NCBI GenBank assembly: GCA_001725415.1
Contig: MEGH01000015.1
Span: 1 to 64,000 of the forward strand
Reading direction: 5' to 3'
DNA from: Pseudonocardia sp. SCN 73-27
Lineage (GTDB): Bacteria; Actinomycetota; Actinomycetes; Mycobacteriales; Pseudonocardiaceae
DNA: 64,000 nt
The notes under the pieces were generated by a model. It saw only the letters and a list, made by a program, of their open reading frames with translations. It ran no database searches and was not told where the DNA came from. Below are positions 19,906-30,018 of this stretch, in pieces; position 1 is the first letter of the stretch; every line of letters starts with the position of its first letter. A program made the translations under genes and the position numbers.

Positions 19906-20772
19906 TCACCCCGCGGTGATCGCGTCCAGCTCCCGACGCTCGTCGTCGGACAGGACGACGTCGGCTGCGGCCAGGTTCTCCCGAAGGTGCACCACCGACG
20001 AGGTGCCCGGGATCAGCAGGATCGTCGGCGAGCGGTGCAACAGCCACGCCAGCGCCACCTGCTGCGCCGACGCGCCGACCCGCGCGGCGACGTCGTCGAG
20101 CACCCCGGCCTGCAACGGGGAGAACCCGCCGAGCGGGAAGAACGGCACATACGCGATCCCCGCGTCGGCGCAGAGGTCGACGAGCGCGTCGTCGCCACGG
20201 TGGACGAGGTTGTACATGTTCTGCACACACACGATCGGCGCGACCTCGCGGGCCTGCGCCACCTGCTCGGCCGACACGTTGCTCAGCCCGAGGTGGCGGA
20301 CCAGCCCCTGCTCGTGCAGCTCCGCGAGGACACCGAGCCGGTCGGCGACGGGCGCTCGGTCGTCGTCGGCGATCCGCAGGTTCACCACGTCCAGGGCGTC
20401 GACGCCCAGGTGCCGCAGGTTGTCGTGGACGGCGGCGACGAGCTCGGCACGCGACGCGGCGGGGTCCCACGAGCCGCCGGGCCCGCGCCGGAACCCCACC
20501 TTCGTGACGATCCGCAGGTCGGCCGGGTAGGGGTACAGGGCCTCGCGGATCAGCTCGTTGACGGTCACCGGTCCGTAGAAGTCGCTGGTGTCCAGGTGCG
20601 TCACGCCCAGCTCGACGGCGGTGCGCAGCACTGCCACCGCCGCGTCCTTGTCGCGCGGCGGGCCCATGACGCCGGGGCCGGCCAGCTGCATCGCGCCGTA
20701 CCCGGCACGGCTCAGGACGAGGTCGGGGGAGAGGGCGAGGGTGCCGCCGGGGGCGGTGCGGGTGTCGGTCAT
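19906..20772 (-). CDS. pdxI: Aldo-keto reductase, PdxI-like pyridoxal reductase
   Basis: This 288-residue NADPH-dependent reductase is strongly similar to E. coli PdxI (YdbC), which converts pyridoxal to pyridoxine. Shared blocks are GYGAMQLAGPGV-GPPRD, HLDTSDFYGP, ALYPYPADLRIVTKVG, DALDVVNLR, HLGLSNV, PFFPLGGFSPLQ and ILLIPGTSSV. Catalytic Asp61, Tyr66 and Lys91 are visible; the usual His is replaced in the VVNLR segment, as in PdxI itself. ATG start at 20772. The gene is divergent from an XRE regulator (101 bp), the common arrangement for a reductase and its repressor. Substrate assignment rests on similarity only. Confidence 0.85.
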   Translation of the reverse strand: MTDTRTAPGGTLALSPDLVLSRAGYGAMQLAGPGVMGPPRDKDAAVAVLRTAVELGVTHLDTSDFYGPVTVNELIREALYPYPADLRIVTKVGFRRGPGGSWDPAASRAELVAAVHDNLRHLGVDALDVVNLRIADDDRAPVADRLGVLAELHEQGLVRHLGLSNVSAEQVAQAREVAPIVCVQNMYNLVHRGDDALVDLCADAGIAYVPFFPLGGFSPLQAGVLDDVAARVGASAQQVALAWLLHRSPTILLIPGTSSVVHLRENLAAADVVLSDDERRELDAITAG

Positions 20773-20873
20773 GGCATCGATCGTGCGTCGCGGACGACGC
20801 CGCAGGGAGCGACGGCTCGTCCTGGGAACAGCGGTACCAGGCAGCACCGGGCGGGTCGCGGCACGATGGTGCC

Positions 20874-21719
20874 GTGAGCGACTCCGCAGCACTGGCCGAC
20901 GCGCTGCGCGGCTGGCGCGACCGCACCCGTCCCGCGGCGGTCGGCCTGCCCCGCAACGGGCCACGCCGCGCACCGGGGCTGCGCCGCGAGGAGCTCGCCC
21001 TGCTCGCGGGCATCTCCGTCGACTACGTCGTCCGACTCGAACAGGGCCGCGCAGGGTCGCCCTCGGCGCAGGTGTGCGCGTCGCTCGCCCGCGCGCTGCA
21101 GCTCAGCGACGACGAGCAGGCCCACCTGCACCGCCTCGCCGGGCACGCCCCGCAGACCGGGCGGGTGCCGCGGGTCGTCCCGTCCAGCGTGCGGCGCATC
21201 GTCGACCAGCTCGACCGCCATCCCGTCGCCGTCTACGACGCCATGTGGAACCTGCTGTCCTGGAACGCCATGTTCGCAGCGACCCTCGGTGACCCCTCGG
21301 ACCTCGCCGCCACTGACCGCAACACCCTCGTCCGGCACTTCGCCGGGACCCCGATGGGCCGGGTGCGCCACACCCCGGAGGAGGAACGGGCCTTCGAGGA
21401 GTCGATGGTCGCCGACCTGCGCGCCACCACGGGCCGCTACCCCGACGACCCCGACCTCGGCGCGCTGGTCCGGCGGCTGTGCGCCGTCCCGCGGTTCGCC
21501 GCGCTGTGGGAACGCGGCGCGGTCACCCACCACGAGCAGGCCCGCAAAATCGTCGAGCATCCGCAGGTCGGCGACATCGCCGTCGACTGCGACGTGCTGT
21601 CGAGCCAAGGCAGCGACCTGCGGGTCGTCGTGTTCACCCCGCGCCCCGGTACCGACGCCCGGGGCAAGCTCGACCTGCTCGCCGCCGTCGGCACACAGGA
21701 CCTGACCCCTACGGCCTGA
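20874..21719 (+). CDS. XRE-family regulator with MmyB-like ligand domain
   Basis: This 281-residue regulator has an N-terminal helix-turn-helix (about 5-75: LRREELALLAGISVDYVVRLEQGR) and a C-terminal MmyB-like domain (about 100-270: RRIVDQLDRHPVAVYDAMWNLLSWNAMFAATLGD, shown as two short landmarks, and VRHFAGTP). MmyB-type domains often bind a fatty-acid or small hydrophobic ligand. GTG start at 20874. It is divergent from the PdxI-like reductase, and this pairing is very common in actinomycetes, where the regulator controls the neighbouring short-chain or aldo-keto reductase. Its 3' end overlaps the convergent response-regulator gene by 11 bp. Confidence 0.9.
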   Translation: MSDSAALADALRGWRDRTRPAAVGLPRNGPRRAPGLRREELALLAGISVDYVVRLEQGRAGSPSAQVCASLARALQLSDDEQAHLHRLAGHAPQTGRVPRVVPSSVRRIVDQLDRHPVAVYDAMWNLLSWNAMFAATLGDPSDLAATDRNTLVRHFAGTPMGRVRHTPEEERAFEESMVADLRATTGRYPDDPDLGALVRRLCAVPRFAALWERGAVTHHEQARKIVEHPQVGDIAVDCDVLSSQGSDLRVVVFTPRPGTDARGKLDLLAAVGTQDLTPTA

Positions 21720-22368
21720 CGAGCCCGTTGCGATAGGCGAACGCGACGGCCTGCGCGCGGTCGCGGGCGTCGATCTTCGCCAGCAGATGGTTCATGTGGC
21801 TCTTCACCGTGCCCTCGCTGACGACGAGCCGCGCCGCGATCTCGCCGTTCGACAGCCCCTCCGCGACGAGGACGAGCACCTCCAGCTCACGGACCGTCAA
21901 CCCGGCAGGGCGTTCGTCCTGAACCGATGGCGCCTGGGGAGCGGCCGCCAGCGCGTCGACGAGGTGGTGCTGCACCGCCGGGTCGATCGCCGCCCGGTCC
22001 TGCAGCACCCGCTCCAGGGCGTCGCGGATCTCCGGGCCGCCCGCGTCCTTGGTCAGGTAACCGCGGGCACCGGCGCGCAGCGCGTCGACGACCGAGCGAT
22101 CGTCGGAGTACGTCGTCAGTACGACCACCCGCACCGCCGGGCACCGGTCGCGCAGCAGCCGGGTGGCCTCCACCCCGTCGCAGCGCGGCATCCGCAGGTC
22201 CATCAGCACGACGTCGGGGGACAGGTCCTCGGCCAGCGCCACCGCCTCGGCCCCGTCGGACGCCGCACCGACGACCTCCACGCCGACCAGCAGGCCCAGC
22301 ACCATCGACAGCCCCTCGCGGACGACCCGCTGGTCGTCGGCCACCAGCACACGGATCCGGTCGCTCAC
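21709..22368 (-). CDS. NarL/LuxR-type response regulator
   Basis: This 219-residue response regulator has a receiver domain (about 4-120) with Asp11/Asp12, phospho-acceptor Asp57 in VVLMDLRMP, the switch threonine in VVVLTTYSD and lysine in YLTKDAG. A C-terminal LuxR HTH (about 155-215) has LTVRELEVLVLVAEGLSNGEIA. It is activated by the histidine kinase encoded immediately upstream; the genes overlap by 4 bases (GTGA), so they are translationally coupled. A candidate target is the divergent four-TM protein gene on the other side of the kinase gene; this is inference from position. Confidence 0.95.
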   Translation of the reverse strand: MSDRIRVLVADDQRVVREGLSMVLGLLVGVEVVGAASDGAEAVALAEDLSPDVVLMDLRMPRCDGVEATRLLRDRCPAVRVVVLTTYSDDRSVVDALRAGARGYLTKDAGGPEIRDALERVLQDRAAIDPAVQHHLVDALAAAPQAPSVQDERPAGLTVRELEVLVLVAEGLSNGEIAARLVVSEGTVKSHMNHLLAKIDARDRAQAVAFAYRNGLVRP

Positions 22369-23543
22369 GCCGGCAGCTCCAGGACGACGCGGAACCCGTC
22401 AGCGGTCGGGCCGGCCGCCAGTGTCCCGCCGAGCAGCTCCGCCCGCTCCCGCATCCCGGTGAGCCCGTACCCGCCGGTTCCCGCTGCGGACGCGGGCTCG
22501 CCGACGTCGCACACCGTCAACCGGGTCACGCCGTCGTCGTAGGCCAGGGCGACCTCGACCCGCTGCGGCGACGCGTGCCGCACCACATTGGTCAACGCCT
22601 CCTGCGCCACCCGGTACACCGCGAGCCGGGCCTCCGTGCCCAGCTCACGCGGCGTCCCGGTGACGGTCAGGGTGCACGGCACCCCGTTGTCGCGCGTGAA
22701 CCCGTCGACGAGCACACCCAGCCGCTCCGGGCCCGGCAGCTCGTCGTCGCGCAACGTGCCGATCGCCCGGCGCGCCTCCTCCAGGCCGTTGCGGCACAGG
22801 TGATGCGCCCGCTCGATGACCTCCGGGAGCCGCGGATCGGCCGGGTCGTCCGCAGCCAGCATGCGGGCACCCTCCAGCTGCAGCACCAGCCCCGACAACG
22901 AGTGCGCCAGCACGTCGTGCATCTCCCGGGCCAGCCGCTGCCGCTCCGCCAGCGCCGTCGCCCGCGCCCGCACGTCCTCACGATCCCGCAGCTCCGCCAG
23001 CAGCCGCTCGGCCTCCCGGTTCGCCTCCGACAGCCGATGCGCCAGGAAGATCATCCCGTAGACGGCGGCCAGCGCGCCCAGCACGGCGATCGTCACGAAC
23101 TGGCGGCCCGTGACGCCCTCGAACACCTCCAGGCCGACGAACACCACCACGAGCAGCGGCACCCCCACCCGGGCGGGCAGCAGCCGGGCCACGCACAACC
23201 CGCCCAGCAGCACTCCCGCCGCGCCCGGGCCGTCGGGCTGCACCCACATCAGTGCCACCGAGGCGACGACGATCAGCCCGACCCACACGACGTGTACCCG
23301 GCCGAGGCTCGACGCCGTCGCGTTGCGCCCCAGGACCGCCACGACGAACACCGCGGTCCCGACCGACACCACCAGCGCCCCGCCCGAGACCCCGAGCCCG
23401 GGGGCGGCGAGCCACGACGCGACGACGAACAGCACCAGGAACACCGGTGCCAGCACCGCGAGCCACCGGATCAGCGACTCCTGGCCGCCCCGCACCGACC
23501 GCAGCCGCTCCAGCACGGGCGCGGCGGCGTGATCGGTGCTCAC
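22365..23543 (-). CDS. Sensor histidine kinase, NarX/DesK-like (HisKA_3)
   Basis: This 392-residue membrane kinase has about six hydrophobic segments in the N-terminal 170 residues, a short coiled coil (HRLSEANREAERLLAEL), a HisKA_3 dimerisation domain with the phospho-histidine in EMHDVLAHSLSGLVLQLEGA, and a HATPase_c domain (AQEALTNVVRHA, GGYGLTGMRERAELLGG). No extracellular sensor of useful size is present, so the signal is probably sensed in or at the membrane. The GTG at 23543 is preferred because longer starts add only Gly/Arg-rich sequence. Cognate regulator follows with a 4-base overlap. Divergent from the four-TM protein gene, 170 bp away. Confidence 0.92.
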   Translation of the reverse strand: MSTDHAAAPVLERLRSVRGGQESLIRWLAVLAPVFLVLFVVASWLAAPGLGVSGGALVVSVGTAVFVVAVLGRNATASSLGRVHVVWVGLIVVASVALMWVQPDGPGAAGVLLGGLCVARLLPARVGVPLLVVVFVGLEVFEGVTGRQFVTIAVLGALAAVYGMIFLAHRLSEANREAERLLAELRDREDVRARATALAERQRLAREMHDVLAHSLSGLVLQLEGARMLAADDPADPRLPEVIERAHHLCRNGLEEARRAIGTLRDDELPGPERLGVLVDGFTRDNGVPCTLTVTGTPRELGTEARLAVYRVAQEALTNVVRHASPQRVEVALAYDDGVTRLTVCDVGEPASAAGTGGYGLTGMRERAELLGGTLAAGPTADGFRVVLELPA

Positions 23544-23713
23544 CCCGCCGACCCTACGGCCGCGCACCCGCCCCGGCATCGCACCGAGGGTGGAGATCGG
23601 ACCTCCGCCCACGGGTGCAGGCGCCCACGTCAGGAGATCGACCCGCGCGCCGATGCGCCCGCAGGGAGTCGCGGCGCAGGCTCGCCGTCATGGAAATGTC
23701 GAAGGGGGACACC

Positions 23714-24127
23714 ATGACCAGGCCCGTCACCGAAACCCAGTCCACCCGGACGTGGAACACCGTGGTCGGCCTCGCGGTCGGCTACCTCGCCGTCAGCGTC
23801 GTCGCCGTCGTCGTCACCGCGGTGCTGCGCGACGACCCTGCTGTCGCGACGACCGCCGCGTGGGTCCGCGAGATCATCGTCGTCGTCAGCGCCGCCCTGA
23901 CCGTGGCCTTCGCCCGCCGCGCCGCCGGCGGCTCGACACGCGCGTTCCTGCGGCTGCGGCTCGTCACCGCGATCATGGCGGCCGCGATCGTCGTCATCGT
24001 CGCCGTGCCCGGGGCGTTCCCGGTGTGGCTGCGAGTCGAGCAAGCAGTGTGCGGTGTCCTGCTGCTCGGGATCGTCGCGCTCGTCAACGGTGCGACGCTG
24101 CGGCGTGCGATCACGGCGCGGAGCTGA
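23714..24127 (+). CDS. Small four-TM membrane protein of unknown function
   Basis: This 137-residue protein is not recognised. It has four hydrophobic segments (about 20-40, 55-70, 82-100, 110-128) connected by short Arg-rich loops (RRAAGGSTRAFLRLRLV). ATG at 23714 is preceded by GAAGGGGG; an ATG at 23692 in frame would add seven residues before the ribosome site. The gene is divergent from the histidine kinase/response regulator operon, a position typical of a membrane protein or sensor accessory controlled by that system. No metal-binding or enzymatic motif is apparent. Confidence 0.7.
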   Translation: MTRPVTETQSTRTWNTVVGLAVGYLAVSVVAVVVTAVLRDDPAVATTAAWVREIIVVVSAALTVAFARRAAGGSTRAFLRLRLVTAIMAAAIVVIVAVPGAFPVWLRVEQAVCGVLLLGIVALVNGATLRRAITARS

Positions 24128-24202
24128 CACTTCCGGGGGGTGGCGGTGCGGACCGATCTGCGGTAGTCCGGGAGCCTGCACCGTTCACCGGGAGGGCGCC
24201 CC

Positions 24203-25033
24203 GTGGTCAACGAGATCATCGCCCACATCCGCAGGTCCGTCGCTGTCGGCATCGACGGGTCACCGGCGTCGCTGCAGGCCGCCCGCTGGGCCGCGGGCGA
24301 GGCGGTCCGCCGCGGGGGACCGCTGCGCCTCGTCGCTGCGGCCATGTCCCCGATGCTGCAGCCCATGGGCGTCGAACAGGTCGCCCCCGCCCGCACCCGC
24401 GACGCCCTCGCGGGCGCGGCCGCCGAGGCCCTGGCCGACGCCGCCGCGGTGGCCGCCGAGGTCGCACCCGGGCTCGAGATCGTCCGCGAACTCCGCGGCG
24501 GCTCCGCCCCGCTGGTGCTGATGGCCGAGTCGGAATGGGCGGGGGTGCTCGTCGTGGGGACGCGGGGGAGAGGCCGGATCGGGGCCTTCCTCTCCGGCTC
24601 CATGGCCGTCGCCGTCACCGCGATCGCCATGTCCCCGGTCGTCGTCGTCCGCGGTGACCTCGACGAGGCCGGCCTGCCCGGCGCACCGGTGATCGTCGCC
24701 GCCGACGGGTCCGCGGCCGGCAGCGCCGCCCACCGCTTCGCGGCCGACGCCGCGGCGGCCCGCAAGGCGCCGCTCGTCGTCGTCCACTCCGGGACTGCAC
24801 AGGTCCCGCTCGACGAGGCCGTCTCCGTGATGAGCCCGCCGGTCGAGCACGTCGCCCGGGCCGAGGACGCCCGGCAGGTGCTGCCGGAGCTCTCGCACGG
24901 CGCCGCGCTGGTCGTCGTCGGTGTCGGGTCGCGCGGTCGCCGTCTCGACGGACCCGCCGCGCCCGTCGTCCGCGAGCTGCTGCGGACCTCGGCCTGCCCG
25001 GTCGCGGTCATCCGGCACCTGCCGTCGCGCTGA
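24203..25033 (+). CDS. Universal stress protein with two Usp domains
   Basis: This 276-residue protein contains two UspA domains. The first (about 10-150) begins VAVGIDGSPASLQAARWA and carries the ATP-binding motif GTRGRGRIGAFLSGSMA (G-2x-G-9x-G-S type). The second (about 160-272) begins VIVAADGSAAGSAA and ends SACPVAVIRH; its motif, VGSRGRRLDGPA, is degenerate. Tandem Usp proteins are abundant in actinobacteria and respond to hypoxia, nitric oxide or stationary phase. GTG start at 24203 with GGAGG 12 bases upstream. No clear DosR box was found upstream. Converges on a degraded antitoxin-like gene. Confidence 0.92.
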   Translation: MVNEIIAHIRRSVAVGIDGSPASLQAARWAAGEAVRRGGPLRLVAAAMSPMLQPMGVEQVAPARTRDALAGAAAEALADAAAVAAEVAPGLEIVRELRGGSAPLVLMAESEWAGVLVVGTRGRGRIGAFLSGSMAVAVTAIAMSPVVVVRGDLDEAGLPGAPVIVAADGSAAGSAAHRFAADAAAARKAPLVVVHSGTAQVPLDEAVSVMSPPVEHVARAEDARQVLPELSHGAALVVVGVGSRGRRLDGPAAPVVRELLRTSACPVAVIRHLPSR

Positions 25034-25080
25034 CCACCGCTCGTTGGTCTCGGCCCCATGTCGTGTCGTCGGTACGGGCC

Positions 25081-25304
25081 TCAGTACGGGCTGGTCGTCA
25101 AGCGGTCGAGCATCGCCCGCAGCGGCTTCAGGTCCCCGTCGGCGGCCGCACGTGACCGTCGGCCACGTCGCGCATGACAGACTCGCCGAGCTCGATCAGC
25201 TCGAGCCCCTCGGCACGCGTCGACCCGATCGCCCCGGCGACGGCGGCGCGCCGTTCGTCGGCCAGCAGCTGGGCGTACCGGTCCGCCGAGAGGAGCACGA
25301 ACAC
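25081..25304 (-). pseudogene. Frameshifted small antitoxin-like gene (VbhA-like), orphan
   Basis: A GTG at 25302-25304 opens a 58-codon frame (LLSADRYAQLLADERRAAV, then IGSTRAEGLEL and ELGESVMRDVADGHV) that ends at 25128. Shifting one base near 25140 continues the protein as DGDLKPLRAMLDRLTTSPY to a stop at 25081-25083, giving a natural ~75-residue product. The RRAAV-x3-GSTRAEGLE-x9-V-x-DG-x pattern resembles antitoxins of the VbhA type that block Fic toxins; this is a pattern guess. No toxin gene follows: the next sequence is the convergent Usp gene. So this is a broken orphan, or a short intact 58-residue protein. Confidence 0.45.
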
Positions 25305-25305
25305 A

Positions 25306-25322
25306 ACGTAATGTCATAACGT
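25306..25322. promoter_or_regulatory. Near-perfect palindrome at the start of the antitoxin-like gene
   Basis: ACGTAATG-T-CATAACGT is a 17-base inverted repeat with one mismatch per arm, located one base before the GTG of the minus-strand antitoxin-like gene. Its AT-richness contrasts with the surroundings. Autoregulatory operators of toxin-antitoxin genes have this position and form, but a regulator of the plus-strand secreted-protein gene (starts 25483) is also possible. Confidence 0.4.
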
Positions 25323-25482
25323 CGATTATCGGATCACGGCGTAAGTCTGAGAGGGCGCCGCAACTGTCGATTTTCCTCCAACCCACATTGCAGCCTGATT
25401 GGCCGGGAGTTGGAGACGCGCGGCAGAAGCTCCGGAGGTCGGCACCGCAGGGCGCGGCGCCACAGGACGAAGGAGCCTCAAC

Positions 25483-26097
25483 ATGCGCCGCACGATCATC
25501 GCCTCCGGAGCCGCCGTCGCCGCGGTCCTGGGCATCGGGATCGCCACCGCCGGGCCGGCCACCGCCGGCCCCGGTCTCGAACCGGTCGTCATGGGCTCGG
25601 CGACGTCGCTGGCACAGCTGCACATGACCGCATCCATCCCGGCCCAGACGGTGCAGGCGACGGTCCAGCCCAACGCCTCGCAGAACATCCTGATCCCGGC
25701 CCCGGCGAACAACGACTTCACGAAGCTGCCGTACGTCACGTCGGACAGCCCGAACCTCGTCGTCGCCAGCACGTCGTACAGCGGTGACCAGAAGGATCTG
25801 ATGGTGTCGGTGATGAACGTCGACCCTGACGACCCGACGTCGGGCAACCTCACCGTCGACGGCTGGGGCACCTACCCGATGACGGTCGCTCCCAACCCGA
25901 GCCAGGTGGTCCTCGTCCCCCTGCCCTCGCCGGATTATGACACCACCAGGTTGCCGTACGTCGTCAGTCAGACCCCGAACCTGCAGGTCTTCTCCACCAG
26001 CTACTACTACGTGAACGGGGTGCAGGAGCTCGCCGTGAACCTCGGCAACCCGTTTCCGTTCGACGCCGTGACCGGGCCGATCGTCGTCGACTGGTGA
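25483..26097 (+). CDS. Secreted protein of two tandem beta-rich repeats, unknown function
   Basis: This 204-residue exported protein has a Sec signal peptide (MRRTIIASGAAVAAVLGIGI, cleavage predicted after ATAGPATA near residue 27). The mature part contains an internal duplication. Repeat one has KLPYVTSDSPNLVVASTSY (near residues 84-102) followed by DLMVSVMN. Repeat two has RLPYVVSQTPNLQVFSTSY (near 150-168) followed by ELAVNLGN. Spacing is ~65 residues. No cysteines or catalytic motif stand out; the Tyr/Ser/Asn-rich strands suggest a beta-sandwich. I do not recognise the family. ATG at 25483 with AAGGAG nine bases upstream. The ~180 bp upstream is AT-rich for this genome and probably holds the promoter. 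Confidence 0.75.
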   Translation: MRRTIIASGAAVAAVLGIGIATAGPATAGPGLEPVVMGSATSLAQLHMTASIPAQTVQATVQPNASQNILIPAPANNDFTKLPYVTSDSPNLVVASTSYSGDQKDLMVSVMNVDPDDPTSGNLTVDGWGTYPMTVAPNPSQVVLVPLPSPDYDTTRLPYVVSQTPNLQVFSTSYYYVNGVQELAVNLGNPFPFDAVTGPIVVDW

Positions 26098-26147
26098 GTT
26101 CGCCGCCACGTGGAGCGGGAGGCGCCCGCCCGCTCTACCATCCCTCG

Positions 26148-26504
26148 ATGGCCACGAGCGACGACGATCTGGGCCGTGCGGACGGCCTCCCCCTCTCCGA
26201 CGACCAGCGGGCCGAGCTGCTCGCCCGCCAGGCGCGCCTCGACGAGGCGCGGGCCGCGGTCGAGTCGGCCCAGGCGGAACGCGACGCGTATCTCGTCCAG
26301 CTGGACGACGCCGGCGTCGGGGTGTCCGAGTCGGCTCATGCACTGGGGCTGCTCCGGGCGGCCGTCGAGACGGTGCTGACCACCCACCGCAAGGCCGAGG
26401 TCGTCGAACGCCTCGCCGCAGACGTGCCGCAGGCGGCGGCGCGTTCGGCGCTCGACCGCGCGCAGGAACGCGTCGACAAGGCGTTCGACGACCCGGCCGG
26501 ATAG
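26148..26504 (+). CDS. Small helical protein of unknown function
   Basis: This 118-residue protein is Ala/Arg/Glu-rich and predicted to be almost all helix. A long coiled-coil-like stretch (QRAELLARQARLDEARAAV) is followed by AERDAYLVQLDDAGVGVSES, then AADVPQAAARSALDRAQERV. No cysteine, no membrane segment and no known motif are seen. ATG at 26148 is preferred over a GTG at 26094, which would add a Pro/Gly-rich segment overlapping the previous gene's stop. It lies between the secreted protein gene and the convergent UvrA-like gene. Codon use is normal for the region, which supports real coding. Confidence 0.6.
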   Translation: MATSDDDLGRADGLPLSDDQRAELLARQARLDEARAAVESAQAERDAYLVQLDDAGVGVSESAHALGLLRAAVETVLTTHRKAEVVERLAADVPQAAARSALDRAQERVDKAFDDPAG

Positions 26505-26524
26505 GCCTGCGCGGGTCGGTCGGC

Positions 26525-28933
<2,409 letters not shown>

Positions 28934-28958
28934 CGTGTCTCCCTCGTGTGTTCGGGGT

Positions 28959-28991
28959 GCCGTCGTGGTCGCGCGGGGCGACCACGACGGC
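28959..28991 (-). terminator. Strong 13-bp hairpin between the VOC gene and the UvrA-like gene
   Basis: The arms GCCGTCGTGGTCG (28959-28971) and CGACCACGACGGC (28979-28991) are perfectly complementary around a 7-base loop. In the transcription direction it follows the AraC/VOC genes and precedes the UvrA-like start. No U-run follows, so it is either a U-less actinobacterial terminator or a leader structure of the UvrA-like mRNA. Confidence 0.55.
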
Positions 28992-29039
28992 GGGCGGCCG
29001 GAGTCGGGGCCGGCCGCGTCACCGCAACGGTCGGCGCCG

Positions 29040-29093
29040 CAGCGCAGTTCCTGACAGGTTCAGCGCAGTTCCTCGGACCTCAGCGCATTTCCT
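29040..29093. repeat. Three short direct repeats at the 3' end of the VOC gene
   Basis: CAGCGCAGTTCCT occurs at 29040-29052 and 29061-29073, and CAGCGCATTTCCT at 29081-29093, a period of 20-21 bases. The third copy is the last codons and stop of the VOC gene (minus strand). The others look like slippage duplications of that gene end. Confidence 0.7.
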
Positions 29094-29487
29094 GGATCCG
29101 GACCATGTTTCCCGCGGGGTCCCGGAATGCGCAGTCGCGTACGCCGTAGGGCTGCTCGGTGGGCTCCTGCACGACCTCGGCGTCGGTGGCCTGGACCTTC
29201 TCGAAGGTGCCGTCGAGGTCCTTGGTGGCGAGCAGGACGCTGGCGTAGGTGCCCTTGGCCATCATCTCCTCGATGGCGCGCTTCTCGTCGTCGGTGAGGC
29301 CGGGGCTGGCCTGCGGCGGGTAGAGCACGATCGAGGTCGACTGCCCCACGGGGCCGACGGTGATCCACCGCATGCCCTCGTAGCCGACGTCGAGGCGCAC
29401 CTCGAAGCCGAGTGCGTCGCGGTAGAAGGCCAGCGCGGCCTCCGGGTCGTTCTGCGGGAGGAAGCTGGAGTGAATGGTGATGTCCAT
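29080..29487 (-). CDS. VOC-family (glyoxalase/dioxygenase-like) protein
   Basis: This 135-residue protein has the VOC fold pattern: ITIHSSFLPQNDPEAALAFY at the N-terminus, RDALGFEVRLDVGYEGMRW, a central helix TDDEKRAIEEMMAKG, and the C-terminal DCAFRDPAGNMVRIQE. The metal ligands expected in glyoxalases are only partly present (His6 and Glu133 are candidates), so enzymatic function is uncertain. Small VOC proteins of this kind are often antibiotic-binding or detoxification proteins. ATG at 29487 lies 5 bases after the stop of the AraC-type gene, so both are in one operon with the regulator first. Confidence 0.85.
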   Translation of the reverse strand: MDITIHSSFLPQNDPEAALAFYRDALGFEVRLDVGYEGMRWITVGPVGQSTSIVLYPPQASPGLTDDEKRAIEEMMAKGTYASVLLATKDLDGTFEKVQATDAEVVQEPTEQPYGVRDCAFRDPAGNMVRIQEMR

Positions 29488-29492
29488 GCCGG

Positions 29493-29954
29493 TCACGCTA
29501 GGGCTGCCCCGGTCGCGGGTGCTTCTCGATTCCTGACCGGTCTGGTGACCTGCTTGGAGACGCAGGGCACCATGCCCTCGGTCGCGCTGCCCTGGCTGCG
29601 CCGGTAGACGCTCGGCGGCATTCCGACGAGCTCGGTGAACCGGGTGCTGAACGTGCCCAGCGAGGCGCAGCCGACGGCGAAGCACACCTCGGTGACCGAC
29701 ATGTCGTCGCGGCGCAGCAGTGCCATCGCACGCTCGATGCGCCGGGTCATGAGGTAGCTGTAGGGCGACTCGCCGTAGGCGCGGCGGAACTCGCGGCTCA
29801 GGTGGCCCGCGGACATGTGCACGCCGCGGGCCAGGGCCTCGACGTCGAGCGGCTGGGCGTAGTCGCGATCGATCCGGTCGCGGACACGGCGCAGCCGCGC
29901 GAGGTCGCGCAGGCGGTCCGGGGACGGTCCCGAATGCCCAGACGGTTCGGCCAC
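29493..29954 (-). CDS. Short AraC-family transcriptional regulator
   Basis: This 153-residue protein is essentially only the AraC DNA-binding domain: first HTH DVEALARGVHMSAGHLSREFR, linker YGESPYSYLMTRRIERAM, second HTH SVTEVCFAVGCASLGTFSTRF, then MPPSVYRR. There is no ligand-binding cupin. The GTG at 29954 gives the family N-terminus (short RDLARLRRVRDRID lead-in). It sits directly upstream of the VOC gene (5-bp gap), a pairing that recurs in actinobacteria and implies the regulator controls its own operon. Confidence 0.9.
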   Translation of the reverse strand: MAEPSGHSGPSPDRLRDLARLRRVRDRIDRDYAQPLDVEALARGVHMSAGHLSREFRRAYGESPYSYLMTRRIERAMALLRRDDMSVTEVCFAVGCASLGTFSTRFTELVGMPPSVYRRSQGSATEGMVPCVSKQVTRPVRNREAPATGAALA

Positions 29955-30018
29955 GCGCCGATCGTGCCACGTGACGGTATCGGCTGTCGCCGCCCCGATC
30001 AGGGAACGGCCGGACGGC

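Noticed and set aside
24128-24202. DosR-like site upstream of the universal stress protein
   Set aside because: Only the outer GGAC/GTCC parts match; the central AT-rich bases of the DosR motif are absent.
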